DNA from: Lithobates sylvaticus
Taxonomy: Eukaryota > Chordata > Amphibia > Anura > Ranidae
DNA length: 64,000 nucleotides
Reading direction: 5' to 3'
Assembly: GCA_028564925.1 (NCBI GenBank)
Contig: CM053033.1
Location: 84,737,468-84,801,467 of the forward strand
Shown here in pieces: positions 35,191 through 46,812 of the stretch. The notes beneath the pieces were generated by a model that ran no database searches, was not told the DNA's origin, and saw only the letters and a program-made list of their open reading frames with translations. The position numbers and the translations under genes are program-made. The first letter of the stretch is position 1. Each line of letters opens with the position of its first letter.

Positions 35191-35586
35191 AGTTTAAGAG
35201 CAATGAAAATGAGTGGATAAGATCCTCTAAATCATTTTGCAAGGATGGCAATAGAGGTATAATACATTCAAACCAACGGAGCCACATGGGAGGAGGAGGT
35301 AAGAAAGAAACAAGAAGAGAGAAAAAAATGGAAGATAGATGAGAAAATAATAAAAAAAAAAGAAAATGGGCAGAGGCCAAGGTCTCTGTAAATGCAGAGT
35401 TCATGCTATAGCCAGTACTTAAAAGGGGGACGACAAGAATCATCCGTTGGGCTAGGGACAGAAAGAGAAAGAAAAGGCTAAGGAAAAGTAGAAATTTTTC
35501 TGAAAGTGAAGAGGTGTGGTAAGATATCATATCTTAAACTGGGTATTTTTTATATCACATATATTTTCATTACATTTGTTTTGTAC
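35191..35586. other. CACNA1B intron, purine-rich
   Basis: The plus strand is A/G-rich (agaagagagaaaaaaatgg). It may be the LINE 5' part, too decayed to name. Confidence 0.4.
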
Positions 35587-35699
35587 CTGAGATAAGACTC
35601 CAGGTGTCTGATGAGATTGGTCCCGGTTGTTTTTGTTCTGCTTGTAGAAGTCAAAGATCATAAGAGCTGCGTAAACTTTCCCAACAGTCATTTCCTCCG
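35587..35699 (-). CDS. CACNA1B: CACNA1B exon: IQ-like calmodulin-binding motif
   Basis: A 113-nt exon (2 + 37 codons) reading EEMTVGKVYAALMIFDFYK then QNKNNRDQSHQTPGVLSQ. The YAALMIFDFYKQNK helix is the Cav2.2 IQ-like motif; the Cav2.1 version would be YAAMMIMEYYRQSK, so it also identifies the paralogue. The acceptor is gtcacag and the donor gtac. An intron of more than 11 kb full of transposons follows. Confidence 0.96.
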
Positions 35700-36429
35700 C
35701 TGTGACAATAAAATATTGGGTAAATCTAATGTCACACACACACTGGTCCTCTGGTTTTAGCTTACGACAGGATATGTCTATTCAATCTTTCCTATAACAT
35801 TTTGGAAACTATGAGGAGGATTAAGAAGGTACAATTGTGCAGGAAACTGGCGTTTGGGGTGTACGCCACATTAACTAAGCAAACAGACTTATAAAGTAAA
35901 GGTTGTAATTGTATACCTACTTGGGGGCAGCCATATTTTCTGATCACAATATGCAGGTTCTACTCTTTTTTAAGATTACACAGTGGATATACTTTACTGC
36001 TCCTTCTCACATCGCAAGCCTATGAGTTGTCTGACATTGACTCCAAAAACAAGTCTTTACCTGTGTGGCTGATATTTTCCTCAACAGCTGTTACACAGTT
36101 GTTAGAGTCATTGTAGTAACGTGTGTACCCAAGCTTTAGTGGTCAATCAACAAATGTCTACATTTAATAAAATACATCAATGAAAGAGGAAGCTTCTTTA
36201 AAATGTGAAATCCAGATCATAAAATTTGATTTTTTCACTTATTGTACAATCAATTTCTTGAAGTTCATCAAGGGAGACATGAATTCAGAGAATATTGAAT
36301 ACTGGCACCTACAGAAAAATGTGGACACTGACAGAAAAAACACAAACAAAAAAAAAAACAGCGTCCAGCCCAGTATAACCCCCTCCTACTCCCGGAATGC
36401 CTCAGTTTTGGTGGAAAAGCACTGCCACA
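35700..36429. other. CACNA1B intron, nothing recognised
   Basis: The open frame at 36180-36455 has no familiar features. Confidence 0.4.
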
Positions 36430-36608
36430 TCATGATCATTATGGACCCTGAGTAGTGGGATCAGTGCCTCAAAGAATTCCAAGAAATGGATCTTGCAGTA
36501 AGTACAAAGATCCTATTTTCTTTCTCATTCATTGAGGGATACAGAAATTCAGACTGTTGGAATGTTCAAAAGCAGTATGAAGAGTGGACAACAGCAACAA
36601 AACACTAA

Positions 36609-36796
36609 GGCCTCATGCACACAGAGTATCTGTTTTAGACCCTCTGAATCCCAGAACTCCTAGCAGGAAAAATCTGCTCAAAAAACATGGTAAAAGCTGT
36701 GTTTAGTCCCTTTTTAGGAGGTGCTTTTTACATGCTGAAATAAAACTCTTAAAGCCTGTAGCTGCAGCGTTTTTTAAGCTGTATGCGCATGGGGCC
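36609..36796. mobile_element. Harbinger-like MITE (TAA duplication)
   Basis: Ends GGCCTCATGCACAC / TGTATGCGCATGGGGCC are inverted, with TAA at 36606-36608 and 36797-36799. It is nested in the DIRS1-like tail. Confidence 0.75.
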
Positions 36797-37038
36797 TAAA
36801 TGTGCACAAGTAAAACAAGAGAACTTGGAACTGTCTGTCTCAAAGAGCTGTCTGAAAGAAGTTGGCAAAAAATGAGGCATAAAGATCCACATGGTAAAAT
36901 GTGTAGAATCTGGGAACAGAAGACCAGGTGACAGCCTTGCAAATCTGGAGAACAGTAGGCTGATGCTGGAAATCACATAAGCACTTACAGGTCCAGTAAA
37001 GTGTGCCCTGAAAGGAAAGGATTGAATCGGATGCTTAA

Positions 37039-37354
37039 ATTGGTTGTAAACCCTTACAGACCACTTTGACCTACAGGTAAGCCTAGATTAAGGCTTACCT
37101 GTAGGTCCAAGAAATATCTTCTAAACCTACACGGTTAGGAGATATTTGCAAAAAGACAGGCACCGCTGTCTATGGAGCATACCCGGAAAGAAGATGGACA
37201 CTCCGTGGAAGAGGGGACAGCCGTGACATCGCTGGCTCCTGTGTCAGGTAAGTGACACATAATGGGCTACTATGCGATGCATAGTAACCCATTATGCTTT
37301 ACCTTTGTGCAGGGAAACAAAGAGGAAGTAAACCCATCAGAGTTTACTTCCTCT
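37039..37354. mobile_element. Possible piggyBac-like MITE (TTAA)
   Basis: 316 bp between TTAA at 37035-37038 and 37355-37358, with weakly inverted ends (attggttgtaaac, gtttacttcctct). Inner inverted motifs are cttacctgtaggtc and its mate. Confidence 0.55.
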
Positions 37355-37359
37355 TTAAG

Positions 37360-38010
37360 GTCTCTAAACAAATGTCCATATCTTACAGGCTCTACTATAG
37401 AAAAAGAAGGCGACCATATATGCGAAGGATGCAAAGGACACGTATATCAAAAGCGTTGGTTCAGAAGAAGAAATTTCAGACTACGCCAGCATCTGAGATA
37501 TATCAAATATGATAACTATAACTTTGCAAAAGCAGGAACTACAGCAGATATCACCTGGAAAGGATCAGACTTTTTACTCCGTTGTTTAGTTGATCTCTAA
37601 CTGGGACCACTTTACTATAAAGAAAATCGTGTTCAAGCTTATACCCAACCACAACACAAACACTGGGGAATTCCCTAAACATATTACTGGGGCCAGATTC
37701 CTAAATTTTGACGGTGGAACTACAACTATTATTGGACTAGCAGCAACTACATAAAACTCTACTACAAGAATATTTAGATCTAACAGAACCTATACCAGAA
37801 TACTCAAACTGAAAATTCACATCCACGTATCAACAGGACCAAAATGGATCCAATCAACAAGATACAGTACAAATGGATGGATTCAAAATTTGTGAATGAC
37901 ACCATCTGGAGAGGCCTGGTAGTCTGCACCGATCAATACTCAAAGTCTGGAACCCAACTTACCTAAATGAAGGTGATTGTTAAATATTTTTGGACTTCGA
38001 AACCTACTAT
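37360..38010 (+). pseudogene. Probable endogenous circovirus-like (CRESS-DNA) capsid fossil
   Basis: It starts with a basic, Arg/Tyr-rich leader (RLYYRKRRRPYMRRMQR) of the kind found at the N-terminus of circular ssDNA virus capsids. Farther on are short beta-strand-like blocks in the order seen in circovirus capsids, such as KKIVFKLIPN, IHIHVSTGPKWIQ and MKVIVKYFW. It is broken, with several interruptions, and no replication gene was seen beside it. It sits directly after a TTAA MITE and inside a split DIRS1-like element. Probably old. The family call rests on pattern memory only. Confidence 0.45.
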
Positions 38011-39720
38011 ACTTGTACGCTTGCCATGCATCAGGCTTGGTCGTGCCATCTGAGAAATGGTGAAATGAGAAGCATGTTTTGTGTCATGCCTTGCTCATTT
38101 CCTACACTGTTAAGCGTTCTCTACACCTCAACCCACTGCTTTTCTTGGCCACTTGCCTGCTGTTGCAACTGATGGCATCATCGGCATGCACCTCTTAAAA
38201 AGACTTCTCCTATTTACAAGAACTCTTTCTCAGCCATTGGTGCCAGAGCAGTGTTTTTGTTTACCTTCAAGCTCTCTCCAGCAACTCCTCTTCCTGCCTG
38301 TTTTCGCTTGGACTGACTTCCAGTGTTCAATCCCGGCTCTTACTCTTGGATTTGCTGGTCTATGCCCACCCTGACTCTTGTTCCGTTTTCTGGATCTTCT
38401 TTATGTCTCCAGTAGTACTCCTGAAATGCTTTTGCGTTCTTCTCCTGTTTGTATGGGTTAGTCCTACATGTTAGAGCAGGATGAACCAGGGGGTGAAACC
38501 CATTGTGAAACTGTCAATCTTTCTAGTTAAAGCAGTTCCTGCGAGGTACACAAGCAGTGCATGAACTACATCCAGACAATGGAGGAATATAATCTTTTGA
38601 TGCACTGGAGCTATACATAAGGGCAGAAAAACAATGTCCTGGTTGTGATAAAAAGCTGAGTAAGACCAGAAAGGGTTGTTTGCTGGACAAAGCCACCAAC
38701 TCAGACACACGCCTAGCTGTGAAGGCAACAAGAAATGCAACCTTGTGAGTGAAAGTGGAAAGAAGAATATGCCTGATAGGTTCAAAAGGGTGATTTTTGA
38801 AGAGCCGAGAGACCCAAATTCAGATTTCAGAATCACGGGGGATCCACATGAAAAATGCCTCTTTCAAATATCTTAATGTATAGGAAGCTAGCAGGTCTAA
38901 GGAATAAGATTGTAATTTAGAGATCTGACCTTTGATGGTACTCGGGGCCAAATACTATCCAGGTCTCTTTGCAAAAATGTGACAATTCATCCCACAAAGA
39001 ATATTCTGATATAAAAGTTTCTTAATTCAAACCAAGAGAAGTATGCCTTCCATGTGCATTGGTTGACCTTGCAGGGAATCCCAGCATTTAACATTGTGGA
39101 ACCACTGATTCAGAGATGCCTCTGTCCCTCAAGACCTGAGCTTCAACAGCCATGCTGTCGGAGACATCGACGGTGAGGCAAGATGATAAACCCGTCCCTG
39201 AGACAAAAGATTTAGACAATGTAGAAGAGCCCATAGGGCATCTACCAAGAGTCTAATCGGGTCATAGTACCAGTACCACATTTGTATAAAAAGAACCAAG
39301 CAATCTTTTGTGCCCAAATGTGAAACAAAAGATGGAAGTGGATGATCTTCTACTTTCAATTCACCATAAAAGGATCACCAGACATAATACCACATTTGCC
39401 TGGGCAAATATGGACCTATGAGAATTACCAAAATGCCCTCCACCTCAGTCCTGAGAAGCAGACAAGGAAGGAATTTCAGGGGGGAAAGGTGTTGATCAGG
39501 TTGCATTGATTCACTGAACTACCAGAGTATCTCTGCACCTGGAAACAAACCTGTCCAGTTTGTTGCTGGACCTGGAAGCCAGGAGGTTCATATCCAGCAT
39601 TCTCCACCTGTGACACAGGTCCCAGAACAGCTCCTGGTGTAGGAACCATTCCACTTGGTCCAGGCACTGCCAGCTAAAATAATCTGCAAAAAACTGAGGC
39701 ATGCTTGGAGAAGGAGACGT

Positions 39721-40291
39721 TAAACTGTGCTATTTTATTTTTTTCATTTGCCAGTGTCCAAATCCCCCTGTGGGGGACAGTATGACCCAAAAGTCTCTTA
39801 ATTACTGTGTTCCGCAGTGTATGGGGAAATAAGTTACTTTAAAGGTAAACACTGTATTCATTACTCAAAATCTGTCTTTGATAAAATGACCTAAGCATTA
39901 CCTATAAATCTGAACCCTTCCATGATCTCATGGTATCTCTTGAAGGGGCGGATCAAAGATTTGGGAGGGCTTCTATTCAACTGACTATGCCTGAATGGCA
40001 ATGCTTCAAAACCCCTTTAAAGAGACTATGGGACCATTACCATTTTCCTAAATCCATTTTCCTGGTTCCAGGCACAGGAAAGATTTAGAACTAGAAAAAC
40101 GACAAGGCAAATTTATTTAAACTTTATCCAGACTAAAGAACTAATGTTTTATATATTGCATTATATATTTACTGGTCCTTAGAAAATGAATGCAGCCATC
40201 ATATCGTTCTTTCTTTTATTTTTTTGCTTTATGTTCACCTGGCTGTTCCTGTCAGTGCTCTGTGCTAGGGTGACAATGGTTACTCGTATTA
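39721..40291. other. CACNA1B intron, nothing recognised
   Basis: AT-rich; no supported feature. Confidence 0.4.
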
Positions 40292-40672
40292 TACAGTGCC
40301 TTGAAAAGGTATTCATACCCCTTGAAATTTTCCAAATTTTGTCATGTTACAACCAAAAACGTAAATGTATTTTATTGGGATTTTATGTTATAGACCAACA
40401 CAAAGTGGCACATAATTATGAAGTGAAAGGATAATGATAAATGTTTTTCCATCTTTTTTACAAATAAATATCTGAAAAGTGTGGCGTGGATTTGTATTCA
40501 ACCCACTTTACCCTGATACCCCTAACTAAAGTCTAGTGGAACCAATTGGCTTGAGAAGTCATCTAATTAGTAAATAGAGTTTGCCTGTGTGTAATTTATT
40601 CTCAGTATAAATACAGATGTTCTGTGAAGCCCTCCGAGGTTTGTTACAGAACCTTAGTGAACAAACAGTATC

Positions 40673-41170
40673 ATGAAGGCCAAGGAACACACCAGACAGG
40701 TCAGGGATAAAGTTGTGGAGAAGTTTAAAGCAGGCTTAGATTATAAAGTAAATATCCCAAGCTTTGAACATCTCACGGAGCACTGTTCAATCCATCACCC
40801 AAAAGTGGAAAGAGTCTGGCGCAACTACGAACCTACCAAGACATGGCCGTCCACCTAAACTGACAGGCTGGGCAAGAATAGCATTAAATAAGAGAAGCAG
40901 CCAAGAGGCTCATGGTAACTCTAGAGGAGCTGCAGAGATCCACAGCTCAGGTGGGAGAATCTGTCCACAGGACAACTATAAGTCACTTACTTCAAAAATC
41001 TGGCCCTTAGGGAAGAGCGGCAATAAGAATGCCATTGTTGAAAGAAAGCCATAATGCCACGTACACACGGCCGGACAGACCTAAATCCAACTGAGAATCT
41101 GTAGCAAGACTTGAAAATTGTTGTTCACAGACGCTCTCCATCCATTCTGACAGAGCTTGAGCTGCTTTGC
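40673..41170 (+). pseudogene. Tc1-like transposase remnant
   Basis: It starts MKAKEHTRQVRDKVVEKFKA and in the next frame NISRSTVQSITQKWKESG then TNLPRHGRPPKLT, the paired-type HTH and GRPP hook of Tc1 transposases. A frameshift lies between them and the catalytic half is largely missing. The final block near 41085-41165 retains the region that reads NPTENL / HRRSPS-like in Tc1. Non-functional. Confidence 0.85.
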
Positions 41171-41201
41171 TAAGAATGGGCAAAGATTTCACTCTCTAGA
41201 T

Positions 41202-41697
41202 CAGTGTTTCTCAACTCCAGTCCTCAAGGCGCCCCAACAGGTCATGTTTTCAGGGTTTCCATTATTTTGCACAGGTGATTTGATCAGTTTGTTTTTTTAT
41301 CCAGTTTGGGCATAACTAAGAGAAGACATGCCCAAATAGGATAATTGCAATTGCCACTGTAGCCAACTTCATCCTATTTGGGCATGTCTTCTCTTAGTTA
41401 TGCCCAAACTGGATAAAAAAACAATTTTTATGCTCTTATCGGCTACGGCACTAGCCTCACATAAACTGACGTGAGAAGTGACATAAAAATAATTATCCAA
41501 TCTATTCCCTTCTGATCTCCCTGTGTTTAAATACATTAAAAAACGCTGGAAGAGAGGAAGGACTTGGTCAATCATTGTTTGTGTTTTGATTTGATCAGTT
41601 TCACTGCCTTAGTAATTACCACAGCAGTTTCATCTGAGGGAAATCCTGAAAACATGACCCGTTGGGGCCCCTGGAGGACTGGAGTTGAGAAACACTG
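41202..41697. mobile_element. hAT-like MITE (CTCTAGAT duplication)
   Basis: Ends CAGTGTTTCTCAACTCCAGT and its inverse, exact 8-bp CTCTAGAT at 41194-41201 and 41698-41705. An inner perfect-looking inverted repeat (cagtttgggcataactaaga and its inverse) lies at about 41291-41426. Confidence 0.9.
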
Positions 41698-42341
41698 CTC
41701 TAGATGTGCAAAGCTGGTAGAGACATCCCCAAAAAGGCTTGCAGCTGTAATTGTGAACAGTGAAAGGTGGTTCTACAAAGTAATGACTCAGGGGGGCTGA
41801 ATACAAATGCACGCCACACTTTTCACATATTTATGTGTAAAAAATTTTGAAAACCATTTATCATTTTCCTTCAACTTCACAATTATGTGCTACATTATGT
41901 TGGTCTATAACATAAAATCCCAATAAAATACATTTATGTTTTGGGTTGTAACATGACAAAATGTGGAAAATTTCAAGGGGTACGAATAATAATTCAAGGC
42001 ACTGTACCTATAGAAGAACAGTGTTGCCACCCTAGCCTGCTCACTCCTGCTTTTAACTACAGAACTCTTTCCTCTCTCTATAATATGAGAGGTGTTCTGT
42101 AGTTCACAGAGATGAACTGGACAGGGCTAATAAAACTTCTTGCGATTTTAGTGGCAACAGTGTCAGAGAGCACTGGATTTCTGGTGGAATTAGCAGATAC
42201 TTTGTATACTTATTGAACAGATATAACAAAACACTTTTAAAGGTATATTTAACAGACAAAAATGGAGCAATGAAGAGAAGTTCATTGTTAGGGTTTACAA
42301 ATACTTTACCACCTCATGACTTAAAAAGAAAAGTATATTAA

Positions 42342-42736
42342 GCCTGGGTTCACTCTACTGCGAACACAGACATTGCATGCAATTCGCACACCACATTGCT
42401 GTGCAGATCACATGCGATGTAAGTGCAATGCAAATATAGCCATACAGTTGTATGGCTCAACTCGCATTGGATTCACACGAAAAAGGTGCAGGAACCTTTT
42501 TTTTCCCCCACACTGGAATCGGATTGCAGGGGTTTCACACCCCTGCAATCAAATTCCTGTCTAAATTCACAGTTCGCACTGCGATCTGCGAACCGATCTG
42601 GGGGTGTCATTAACTTTGTATAGACATCAGCAGCGGTTCACAGAGGCCAGTGGTAACTGCCTGCGAGGGAGATGCAATGCGGGAAAAGGCACTGGAATAA
42701 CACTGGTTTCCGCATCACAATAGTGTGAGCCCAGAC
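42342..42736. mobile_element. Harbinger-like MITE (TAA duplication)
   Basis: Ends GCCTGGGTTCACTCTA / TAGTGTGAGCCCAGAC, TAA at 42339-42341 and 42737-42739. It lies 70 bp from the pre-IQ exon of CACNA1B. Confidence 0.82.
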
Positions 42737-42808
42737 TAAGTCTACTTTAAGAATAACAGAAAATCGATAAAAAACTTGGGGGGGGGGGGGATAAAAGTAG
42801 CTTCTTAC

Positions 42809-42916
42809 GTTTATGAGGGGGGACAAGCAAATCTAATGTTTTCTGAGACAGGTTGGGCCACACTGAGGAGATCTCTTTCCGTAAATCTGTGTCACATTCA
42901 TGCTGCTTTATTCCAC
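42809..42916 (-). CDS. CACNA1B: CACNA1B exon: pre-IQ segment
   Basis: A 108-nt exon (2 + 35 codons + 1 base) encoding [19 protein letters not shown] then [16 protein letters not shown]. This is the pre-IQ region that cooperates with the IQ-like motif in calmodulin-dependent regulation. The acceptor is tttacag and the donor gtaag. A G-run of about 13 bases lies 20 nt inside the following intron on the plus-strand view, and a Harbinger-like MITE ends about 70 nt from the exon. Confidence 0.95.
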
Positions 42917-43585
42917 CTGTAAAGAGAATTGAAGTCTTTTCTGTAACTGATGCTCTTACATACAGCAGGGGTGACTGCACTTTCTGACTTACAGAGAGGT
43001 GCTACTTCTAGGGCCTACATACAGTATCTGTAGGAAAAAAAGGATTAGGAAAGATATGGCACAGTCAATCTTTAAAAAGAACATAAAAACATTTTTATTT
43101 CCATTTCACTCGGGTAATATATCTGGCATTTAAACATTTCAGCTCAACCCTGCTCACCCTTTTTACCTTCACATTTCAACAAAAGATTTGTTGATTTGGT
43201 GCCAACTGTACAGACTTTTGTTCCGTGTAATCAGGGGTATATTCATAAAAAAATTTGATGGCACAATTGTACAATGTAAAATGTAGTGCTCAGTTTTGCT
43301 AGAACTTTCAAAGGAGTCCTGTAGTGGCATTTCTTTCATGACGTGTATTTAGAACTGAAAAAGCATAACAACTACTACCAGATCAATTTGAGGAACTGTC
43401 ATGTAATCATCCAGGCAATTTTTTTTTCTATTTTAAATAGAGTAATGAAGAGTCACATATTAAAGTGGAGATTTTCCCTCACTTGTCTGCTATTGTTCAC
43501 CTGGACAGAACGTGAGGGAATGTCTCCCAAATGGGGACACAAGAATTACTTGACTTGATTTCCTAATTATATCCAAAAGATTTAT

Positions 43586-44987
43586 AGGGTAACTCCACTT
43601 TCATGGGAAAAAAAATATAGCTTATTCTCTTGCCGACCGTTCAACATACATATACGGTAACGCGGCTCTCCTAGCGCTGGATCACGTCATCGGTACATGA
43701 TCCGGCACTTCCGGGTAGGGTGCGCGCACGTGCGCTGCCGGCTGCGCTGTGATTAGACACAACAAATGCCGATCAGCGGGTGCCGGCAAATGGATGACCA
43801 TCGACACCCGCCGATCATCAGGAAGACAAAGGACAGAGCTCTGCCTATGTAAACAAGGCAGAGCTCTGTCCTGTCAGCAAGGAAGTGATGGATTTTCTTT
43901 CCCTGCAAAGCAGCACACACAGTACACCAAAACACTGACTAGGCACACATTTAACCCTTTGATCGCCCTAGCTGTTTATCCCTTTCCAGCCAGTGTCATT
44001 AGTACAGTGACAGTGCAGTATAAGTCGCTGATTGCTGCCATTACTAGTAAAAAATAAATAAAAATTCCAGTATATATCCCATAGTTTGTACACACTATAA
44101 CATTTGCGCATACCAATCAATATACATTTATTGGGATTTTTTTTTTACCAAAAATATGTAGCAGAATACATATTGGCCTACATTTATGAAGACATTCGAT
44201 TTTTTATTTTATTGAATACGTTTTATAACAAATTAAAATTTATATATTTTTTAAATTGTCGTTCTTTTTTTGTTTATAGACCAAAAAATAAAAAATAAAA
44301 AACCCAGTGGTGATCAAATACCACCAAAAGAAAGCTCTATTTTGTGGGAAAAATTACATAAATTACATTTATGTACAGCATTGTATGACCGTGCAAATTG
44401 TAAGTTAAAGTAACGCAGTGCCGTAATCACAAACAAAATGGCCTGGTCATGAGGGGGGGGGGGGGAGGAATTCCACAGAGCAAGTGGTTAAACAATTGCT
44501 ACAAAAGCTATATTGTATTTGAATATTATTAAAAATGACCTTTCCTTTTCATTTTGCAGCCCTGTAATTTTCTGTAAAATTCAATGCAATATGGCCATCT
44601 AGCGGTGTTCCATAAACCATTGGTGTACGGAAAACCCCCAGAAATGTGATTTCCCCAGAGGTCTCCCAGACTTTCCCAGAGGTCTGCACAAAGATATGAG
44701 TCATATTTTAGGCATCCTCTGCAACAAAAAATTTCATTTTGGTGGGATACTATCAAATGATCATTCTAAAGTGATGCAGGCCCTGCAATTTTCCTCATTG
44801 GACTGCAAGTACATTAGCTCATTAATGAAAAAGTCACTATTATTCAGATTCACTCTGCACACAACAGCTTTAACTTCAGAGCAGAAACAGCTAGGACTCT
44901 GCAACACAGTTTGTTAAAAACCCTGCAATGTACATTGGTCACACAAAGGGGAATGTTTCTTTCACCCAACAAAAGTGGAGTTACTCT
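43586..44987. mobile_element. piggyBac-like MITE split by a frog repeat
   Basis: Ends AGGGTAACTCCACTTTCAT / AAAAGTGGAGTTACTCT are related to 12004-12560. The right TTAA (44988-44991) is intact, the left is TTAT. The inner 43630-44492 is the interspersed repeat found at 46962. Confidence 0.7.
43630..44492. repeat. Frog interspersed repeat, copy 2
   Basis: It shares the accaaaaatatgtagcagaat block and the ttttgtttatagaccaaaaa, caccaaaagaaagctctat and gcagtgccg blocks with 46962-47941, and ends aagtggttaaa. Confidence 0.7.
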
Positions 44988-45258
44988 TTAAGAATGTTTT
45001 GGTTGAACTTGGGCTTTAATGAAATCTACAAGCAGCAAGTCTAGATGTGTTCTTCTCAGACAAATATACATAAGCTCCTAAGTGCATAAATCCTATAGCA
45101 TTCTGAGAGTTCTTCACCTTGAGGTCTAATTGGCTTTAACACTAGCAAGAGGAAATTGTACTGTGTTAGGAACAAAATGTGCAGAAAATACCTGTCAAAT
45201 ATAAAAAAGAAATTGAAAGAAGAATTACCATTGGCAGAAAATGCTTAAAGCAACCTAC
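44988..45258. other. CACNA1B intron, nothing recognised
   Basis: No supported feature. Confidence 0.4.
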
Positions 45259-45367
45259 CTGCGGCTAATTTAATGTCCAGTGCTGTCCGAATTAACGCCA
45301 TCAGTGTGGATGTGAAGTGGACGGTAAGGTCTGTATCAGAGATTGGCATGTTCATCCTTACCAAACG
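45259..45367 (-). CDS. CACNA1B: CACNA1B exon: post-EF-hand segment
   Basis: A 109-nt exon (36 codons plus one base) reading [18 protein letters not shown] then [18 protein letters not shown]. It links the EF-hand to the pre-IQ helix in the cytoplasmic C-terminus, where calmodulin tethers to Cav2 channels. The acceptor is ctgcag and the donor gtaggt. It is close to the mammalian sequence (MPISNEDMTVHF). Confidence 0.95.
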
Positions 45368-46804
45368 CTGCAGAAAAAGCCAAATTGTCATGGAGGCCAA
45401 AGGTATCATCGGTTTATTATACAACTACTGTTCAAGGAGGGCCAGTCTGCTACATCTCAACCAATATTTTGTTTGACTTCAAATAGCTATTAAACTGAAC
45501 ACTGAGTATTCCCAGTGCTGAGAGGTATAACAGTCAAACTTTTATAGAATAAATAGTAAACATTTATCTACAAAGTTTTTACGTGGTACTGTGTCTCAAA
45601 GTGAAATTCTGATAATGTGTTTCCCCTTTCATGGAAACCTATAGTGTTTTAATTTTTAGGGTGCTTATTTGAATTTAAAAAGCCTAATGTAAATTATTTT
45701 ATTACATTTTGTTTATGTAATCCTATGGAAAGTTGATTCTATTACATGTGCACTCAGAGTGGCATCCATATATTCTCACTAAATGTTTACTGCTTGTTTC
45801 CTGCTTGGCAAAGTAATTGCCCTTCGCTACTCATACCTATAATGATTACTTCAAAGCAATACGGAAAAAAAACAACAAGCAAAATGTGTACACTTCATTA
45901 AGTAGTTCTTCTGTAAACTCCAAAGCGGTACTTGCTAATGTTGGTGTGTTATAGATTCCCTTTAAAAATAGGCAATTTATCCAATCAGTAGATCTACAGT
46001 TCATTTTGAGAAATATACGTTTCTTTAGTGGATGAAAAAAACAAAACTTTATGTTCAAACTCGAGTAGCTGAGAGTCACAGACTGGACACACACCTTGCA
46101 CAGTAAACAAATGTTTCAGTATCCATTTTTAAGTAAAAAGGAAAGCCAGTAAAGCAACCACTGGCTCCAAATTTGACTCTTCCCCAGTCTTTTTAGATTT
46201 CAGAAATAATTTGTTCAAATTGTGTGCAAAGCATTAGGACCAACATCTGTCCTACTTTTAAGCTAAGCTGCCTCTTAAAACACTAAAATGTCTCAAGAGT
46301 GCCATTGCATAAGCGCCTTTAATGCAATGATACAGCACAGACACAAATGGCATTGTCAACTATGCCATATTGACTGTTATCAAGAGTTTTTTTTAGTTTT
46401 TTTTAGGAGACAACTAAGCTCAAAAAACAAGAGAATTTTGAAGCTGACTAAAGAATCTCCTTAATGAGTTCTCGGTCAGAATTTTGTAATATTAAGCATG
46501 TCCAGGAAACTGGGTAACCAAAGGTCAAGACCATGGGGAAAAGTCAAGGAAAATGTATTAGGACTGTCAGCCTCAGGTGACTAAAGAGTTCCTTTCAATG
46601 ACTTGCCAGAAGAACGTCCCTTTACCAATATGCAAGCCTTCAGAAACAAGCAATGACAAAATGTGTATCACACATATGTCAAAGGATTGCATGGCTAATC
46701 CCCATTCTACAAAATAAGAAAATTGTTGGGCCACTCACACCTCATATAGCACTCTGTGCATCCTGCAAAAGTCTGTGACACTGTGGAGACACATCATTTT
46801 CATT
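45368..46804. other. CACNA1B intron, nothing recognised
   Basis: AT-rich and unique-looking. No repeat ends seen. Confidence 0.4.
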
Positions 46805-46812
46805 TTATACAT

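Larger units (their letters stand above)
36430..39720 (-). mobile_element. DIRS1-like tyrosine-recombinase retrotransposon, broken and interrupted
   Basis: On the minus strand from 39720: ASRSSNKLDRFVSRCRD and EVEGILVILIGPYLPRQ (end of the RT/RNase H polyprotein), then SMSPTAWLLKLRS and SELVALSSKQPF (tyrosine-recombinase start). The recombinase end ICKAVTWSSV lies far lower, near 36950, followed by a DIRS-like tail with gtgcttactgcaagatcc-type sequence. It is a fossil with many breaks. Between about 36980 and 38460 it is separated by other sequence: a TTAA MITE, a virus-like segment and an unidentified piece. Confidence 0.72.
40294..42004 (+). mobile_element. Tc1-like transposon with broken transposase
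   Basis: Ends CAGTGCCTTGAAAAGGTATT and AATTCAAGGCACTG, with TA at 40292-40293 and 42005-42006, total 1711 bp. The arms match the element at 14364. A hAT-like MITE (41202-41697) is nested inside. Confidence 0.9.
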
